Assembly: GCA_016841965.1 (NCBI GenBank) | Contig: JAEANN010000056.1 | Coordinates: 1-64,000 of the forward strand | Direction of reading: 5' to 3' | From: Candidatus Roseilinea mizusawaensis | GTDB lineage: Bacteria; Chloroflexota; Anaerolineae; J036; Brachytrichaceae | DNA length: 64,000 nucleotides | Shown: positions 60,728 to 64,000 of the stretch, in pieces | How the letters are laid out: every line of letters starts with the position of its first letter | Position numbering within the stretch: the first letter of the stretch is position 1 | Program-made: the position numbers and the translations under genes | The notes under the pieces: generated by a model | The model's database searches: none | The model's input: only the letters and a program-made list of their open reading frames with translations | Told to the model about the DNA's origin: nothing

Positions 60728-62501
60728 GTTACACGCATGTCGGGCACAGCCTTGTCGCAACTTTAACATTCTCGGGCTTGTCACCATAATCGATCCGCGC
60801 GATGGCCGCGAGAAGGTTATCCTGTCGAACTTTGCCTCGGGGACGACCGGCAATCTGGTGCTCGTCGATCCAGATGCAGCGGATGAAGCGGCACGCGCCG
60901 GTGAGTCTATCCCCTTGCCGGGCGATGAGGGCGCCTGGGCGTTGCTCACGCTGAACGATGGCCGCCTGCTGGTGGGAACCTGTCCGCGCTTTGGTTATCT
61001 GCACAGCCTCGATCTACGTTCGCGCACCTGGGCCGAGCCTTTGCGCGACCCGCACGAGTTGTACATCTGGAACCTTGCGCCGGGTTCGGATGGCATGGTG
61101 TATGGCGGCACCTGGCCCGGCTGCGCGTTGCTGCGCTATGACCCGGCTGCGCATCGGCTCGACAACCTGGGCTGCGCCTCCGACAACCCCGACAACGCCT
61201 ACACCCGCACCGTGTATGCGCTGCCCGGCCGGCTGCTCATCGTCTGCGGCTATGCTGATCCCCATTTGACGGTGTGGGATCTGGGCACGGGCGAGCATCG
61301 CCGGTTTGGTAAGCCCGGCGCGACGGTGCGCCAGGTGAACGCCCGTTTTGTATGCCTTGAAACGGGCGGTGACCTGGAGTTCTATGACGCGCACACCCTC
61401 GAACCCCTGGCGGATGATCTGCGCGACGCCTTGACGCCGCAACGCCGATCGGTGTTGCCATCTGCCAACTGGTCGGTCGGTCTACGAGATGGCCGGCTGT
61501 TTGTGGTGCGCGGGCAGGAGTACGCCATTGCAGCTGCGCCAGGCCGGCCCCAGACGCAGCCCGCGCTGACGCCTATTCCGACCGAGCGACCCGGCACCCG
61601 CATTCACACGCTGATCTCCGACACGCAAGGCCGGCTGTGGGGATCGTCCGCCTTCGGCCAAACCATCTTTCGCTACGACCCGGCCAGCAGCGAGGTGTGG
61701 AACTCGCAGGTGGTGTGCGATGCCGGCGGCGAGGTGTATGGGATGGCTTTCGTTGGCGGCCGGCTGTTCATGGCTGCCTATGCCGGCGGCGATCACATCG
61801 TATACGACCCGACCCAACCGTGGAACCAGATCGACAACGTCAATCCGCGCGCATTGGAGCCGGTGCGCCCGGCGCTGATTCGTCCTTCAGGCCGCAGCGT
61901 GATCGGCCCGGATGGCGCGTTCTGGACCGGCTGGATGGCTGCCTATGGCATGTATGGGGGCGGGCTTTCGCGCGTCGATCCTGTCGCCGGGGTGGTGCAG
62001 TGCTGGCGCGATCCAATTCCTGCTCAGGCGATCATCGGCCTGACGGCGGGCGCGCACTGTCTGTACTTCATCACCGGCGGGCAGGCCAATGGGCTGCCGG
62101 AGAAAACGGAACCGTTTCATTGCGTAGCGTGGAGCGTCGAGGGCCGCATCTTGCATGAGCGGGTGTATGAAGCCGGCGCCCACCTGCGGGCAATTTGCGC
62201 CACACCGGCCGGCGTGGCGCTGGCCGTCGATCGGCGTCTGGAACTGCTCGACCCCCAGACGTTGGAGGTGCTGAGCGCGATGACGTTGCCGGCGGCATGT
62301 CAGACGGTGCTGGCGTGGGGGGATGACGACCTGGCTATATTCTGTGGCGCGCAGGTGTTGCGCGCGCAGCCGGCGACCGGCAGGCTGACGCCGGTGTGCG
62401 ACTTGCCCGGCGACGTGTATGCCGCCACGTTCACGCCGGCCGGCGATTTGTATTTTGCTCACGAGCGCGACCTGTATCGGTTGCCGGCAGGGGCAGGGTG
62501 A
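60724..62501 (+). CDS. Probable beta-propeller protein, apparent frameshift near the N-terminus
   Basis: About 590 residues. Repeated strands of the form LPGRLLIVCGYADPHLTVWDL, DTQGRLWGSSAFGQTIFRYDP, FVGGRLFMAAYAGGDHIVYDP and GPDGAFWTGWMAAYGMYGGGL indicate a WD40/Kelch-like or vgb-lyase-like propeller; function unknown. The start 60724 has a perfect GGAGGA and an ATGA overlap with the hydrolase, and opens MSYTHVGHSLVATLTFSG, but this frame stops at 60785. The propeller frame is -1 relative to it and has no start codon of its own outside the hydrolase gene. One inserted base around 60760-60785 explains this. Confidence 0.55.
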
Positions 62502-62602
62502 ACGCATTGGACTATCGGGTCGAAAGTTGACGCGCTAGAACACGCAGCTCACTTGCCGATGAGTAGCCGGTCAGCATCGCTGGATCAACACAACTCTGGC
62601 GC

Positions 62603-62968
62603 CTAAAAGCGAACCCGATTCGCGGTCCTGCCAAAGATTGGCAACAGTGCCACACGCCCACGTATGGCATTCGCAATCCCGATGATCCAGGCAAACACGC
62701 CGAACACATAGGCAACGATGACCAGAGCAAAAAGCGCGTTGCTGATAATGAACGTATACGGAATCCAGCCTGATAACCATGCGATCGCTGACCAGCCGAT
62801 GAACGTCGCGATTAAAAAGACAACCAGTCCAATGCCTTGCTTCAAGTGAAACACCGCGAAAGCGTCTTTTCGTCGTGCCAAGAGCACGTAGAGCCAACCG
62901 ATAATAGGGACGTAGGCGAGTGCGCCTGCTGCGCGCGATGATCCGTCTATCATCGGAGCATTTGGCAT
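62603..62968 (-). CDS. Small integral membrane protein, DUF4870/Tic20-like
   Basis: 121 residues with three to four hydrophobic helices: GALAYVPIIGWLYVLLARR, the conserved AFAVFHLKQGIGLVVFLIAT and a C-terminal pair (ALFALVIVAYVFGVFAWIIGI). The V-F-H-x-K-Q-G core is characteristic of DUF4870/Tic20-like proteins of unknown function. GGAGGG inside the last codons of the upstream ABC ATPase serves as RBS and only 3 bases separate the stop and ATG, so the two are translationally coupled. Confidence 0.8.
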   Translation of the reverse strand: MPNAPMIDGSSRAAGALAYVPIIGWLYVLLARRKDAFAVFHLKQGIGLVVFLIATFIGWSAIAWLSGWIPYTFIISNALFALVIVAYVFGVFAWIIGIANAIRGRVALLPIFGRTANRVRF

Positions 62969-62971
62969 GGT

Positions 62972-63988
62972 TTACCCTCCGATCCCTTTCAAGTGCAGCT
63001 CTTCGGCAAAGTGGCAGCTCACCAAGTGCCCGGGCTCCACCTCACGCAAATCCGGTACACTGACCCTGCATTCTGGGCGCGCGTAGTTGCAACGCGGGTG
63101 GAAGATACATCCCGTCGGTGGGTTGACTGGACTGGGCACCTCGCCTTGCAGCTTGATGCGGTTCGGTTGAATGTCAGGGTCCGCTGGTGGAATAGCTGAT
63201 AACAGGGCCTCGGTGTAAGGGTGCAGCGGGTTATGCAACAGCTCCTCAGTTCTTGCCATCTCGACGATCTTGCCCACGTACATCACGGCGATGCGGTCGG
63301 AGATGTGTTCGACCACAGATAGATCGTGCGCGATAAAGATCAGAGTCAGGCCCAGTTTTTCTTTCAACTCTTCAAGCAAGTTGAGCACTTGCGCCTGCAC
63401 CGACACGTCCAGAGCGGACACCGGCTCGTCGGCGATAACCAAGCGCGGATTGAGGGAGAGGGTGCGCGCTAAACCGATGCGTTGCCGTTGGCCGCCAGAG
63501 AATTCATGCGGATAACGGTTCATGTAGTTCGGGTCGAGGCCGACTGCGTGCATTAACTCGGCCACACGCGCCTCAGCTTCTTTGCCGTGCGCGACGCCGT
63601 GAATCTCCAGCGGCTCACTGATCAAATCCTTGACAGTTAAACGCGGATTGAGCGAGCTGAACGGATCCTGGAAGATCATGCGCATCTCTTGCCGAATCGG
63701 TTTCATCTCTCTGTTACTGATGCGCGCGATATCCACCCATTCGCCGGTCTTGCGTCGGAAGCGAATCTCGCCGCCGCTTGGGTCATACAAGCGCAGGATT
63801 GTCCGACCTACAGTGGTTTTTCCGCACCCACTTTCTCCCACTAGGCCGAGCACTTCGCGTTCGCGCAAAAATAGGCTGACGCCATCGACTGCCTTTACAT
63901 ATCCGACCACGCGCTGCAAAAGACCGCGGTAGAGCGGGAAATACATACGCAGGTTGCTGACTTCCAGGATTAAGTTCTGTCTGTCCAC
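62972..63988 (-). CDS. Oligopeptide/dipeptide ABC transporter ATPase, OppF/DppF-like
   Basis: 338 residues from GTG 63988; an in-frame stop 12 bases further upstream limits the start. [21 protein letters not shown], Walker [29 protein letters not shown] signature, Walker [16 protein letters not shown] and the Opp-specific C-terminus ([16 protein letters not shown]; a Cys-containing GCIFHPRC and a late C) are present. It energises a peptide-type importer. It could serve the ATPase-less permeases near 22 kb, although an operon continuing past the window edge is more likely. Last gene seen on the right. Confidence 0.92.
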   Translation of the reverse strand: MDRQNLILEVSNLRMYFPLYRGLLQRVVGYVKAVDGVSLFLREREVLGLVGESGCGKTTVGRTILRLYDPSGGEIRFRRKTGEWVDIARISNREMKPIRQEMRMIFQDPFSSLNPRLTVKDLISEPLEIHGVAHGKEAEARVAELMHAVGLDPNYMNRYPHEFSGGQRQRIGLARTLSLNPRLVIADEPVSALDVSVQAQVLNLLEELKEKLGLTLIFIAHDLSVVEHISDRIAVMYVGKIVEMARTEELLHNPLHPYTEALLSAIPPADPDIQPNRIKLQGEVPSPVNPPTGCIFHPRCNYARPECRVSVPDLREVEPGHLVSCHFAEELHLKGIGG

Positions 63989-64000
63989 TGTGATCGTCTA

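Noticed and set aside
60760-60790. Programmed frameshift in the propeller gene
   Set aside because: No X-XXY-YYZ heptamer, prfB-like CTTTGA or downstream stem is present; a simple indel is the better explanation.
59573-60949. Extension of the methyltransferase to a 458-codon protein
   Set aside because: The N-terminal part is the antisense of the hydrolase remnant and propeller start and has no family character; the domain begins near 60298.

Overview
The window looks like chromosomal DNA of a high-GC member of the Chloroflexota (probably Anaerolineae-related). Support for this: a RpoD-type sigma factor with an acidic linker, an FHA plus winged-helix regulator, class II HMG-CoA reductase, a KorDABC/Vor-type ferredoxin oxidoreductase, secreted proteins ending in a short aromatic-x-P tail, Fn3-like repeat proteins and many short intergenic tandem repeats. 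I see no transposase, phage gene, CRISPR array or rRNA. The taxonomic call is inference from gene content, not a database result.

Layout. 1-5.3 kb: 3' part of a giant secreted protein with 16 Fn3-like modules. 5.4-15.3 kb: sugar isomerase, YceD, RpoD, a stand-alone E1-beta, an M20 hydrolase, a medium-chain dehydrogenase, the threonine-to-glycine pair Tdh/Kbl, a Uma2 nuclease, a low-molecular-weight phosphatase and uridine kinase. 15.4-24.4 kb: MFS exporter, a baeRF-type release-factor relative, then a minus-strand catabolic block (FadR-type regulator, two peptide-type ABC permeases, a Tat lipoprotein binding protein, enolase-superfamily dehydratase) with no ATPase gene. 24.7-32.2 kb: DeoR regulator, E1-alpha/E1-beta fusion, E2, a fucose-isomerase-like protein and a third E1-beta. 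32.3-41.1 kb: VOC protein, GH1 glucosidase, FemX-like transferase, tRNA-Pro, LivF, a 5'-truncated LivG, MurJ and PyrG. 41.2-53.9 kb: ferredoxin oxidoreductase operon, VOC protein, PolX, PHP protein, RidA, a small membrane protein, a sugar kinase, two M42 peptidases, a secreted M28 peptidase and a Ser/Thr kinase. 53.9-64 kb: FHA-winged-helix regulator divergent from the kinase, two glycosyltransferases, HMG-CoA reductase, methyltransferase, gene remnants, a propeller protein, DUF4870 and OppF-type ATPase.

Three themes stand out. First, a divergent Ser/Thr kinase and FHA-winged-helix regulator share a symmetric promoter and sit directly on a GT-C glycosyltransferase gene. This resembles the mycobacterial PknH-EmbR circuit with domain order reversed. 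Second, at least seven genes have a -10-like hexamer 6-9 bases before the start codon, implying leaderless transcripts. Third, a family of short degenerate tandem repeats (7, 8, 9, 12 and 14 bp units, plus an AAATCCAAAATC type) lies between genes, at the ends of broken genes and in frame inside at least three coding sequences (MurJ, a glycosyltransferase, HMG-CoA reductase).
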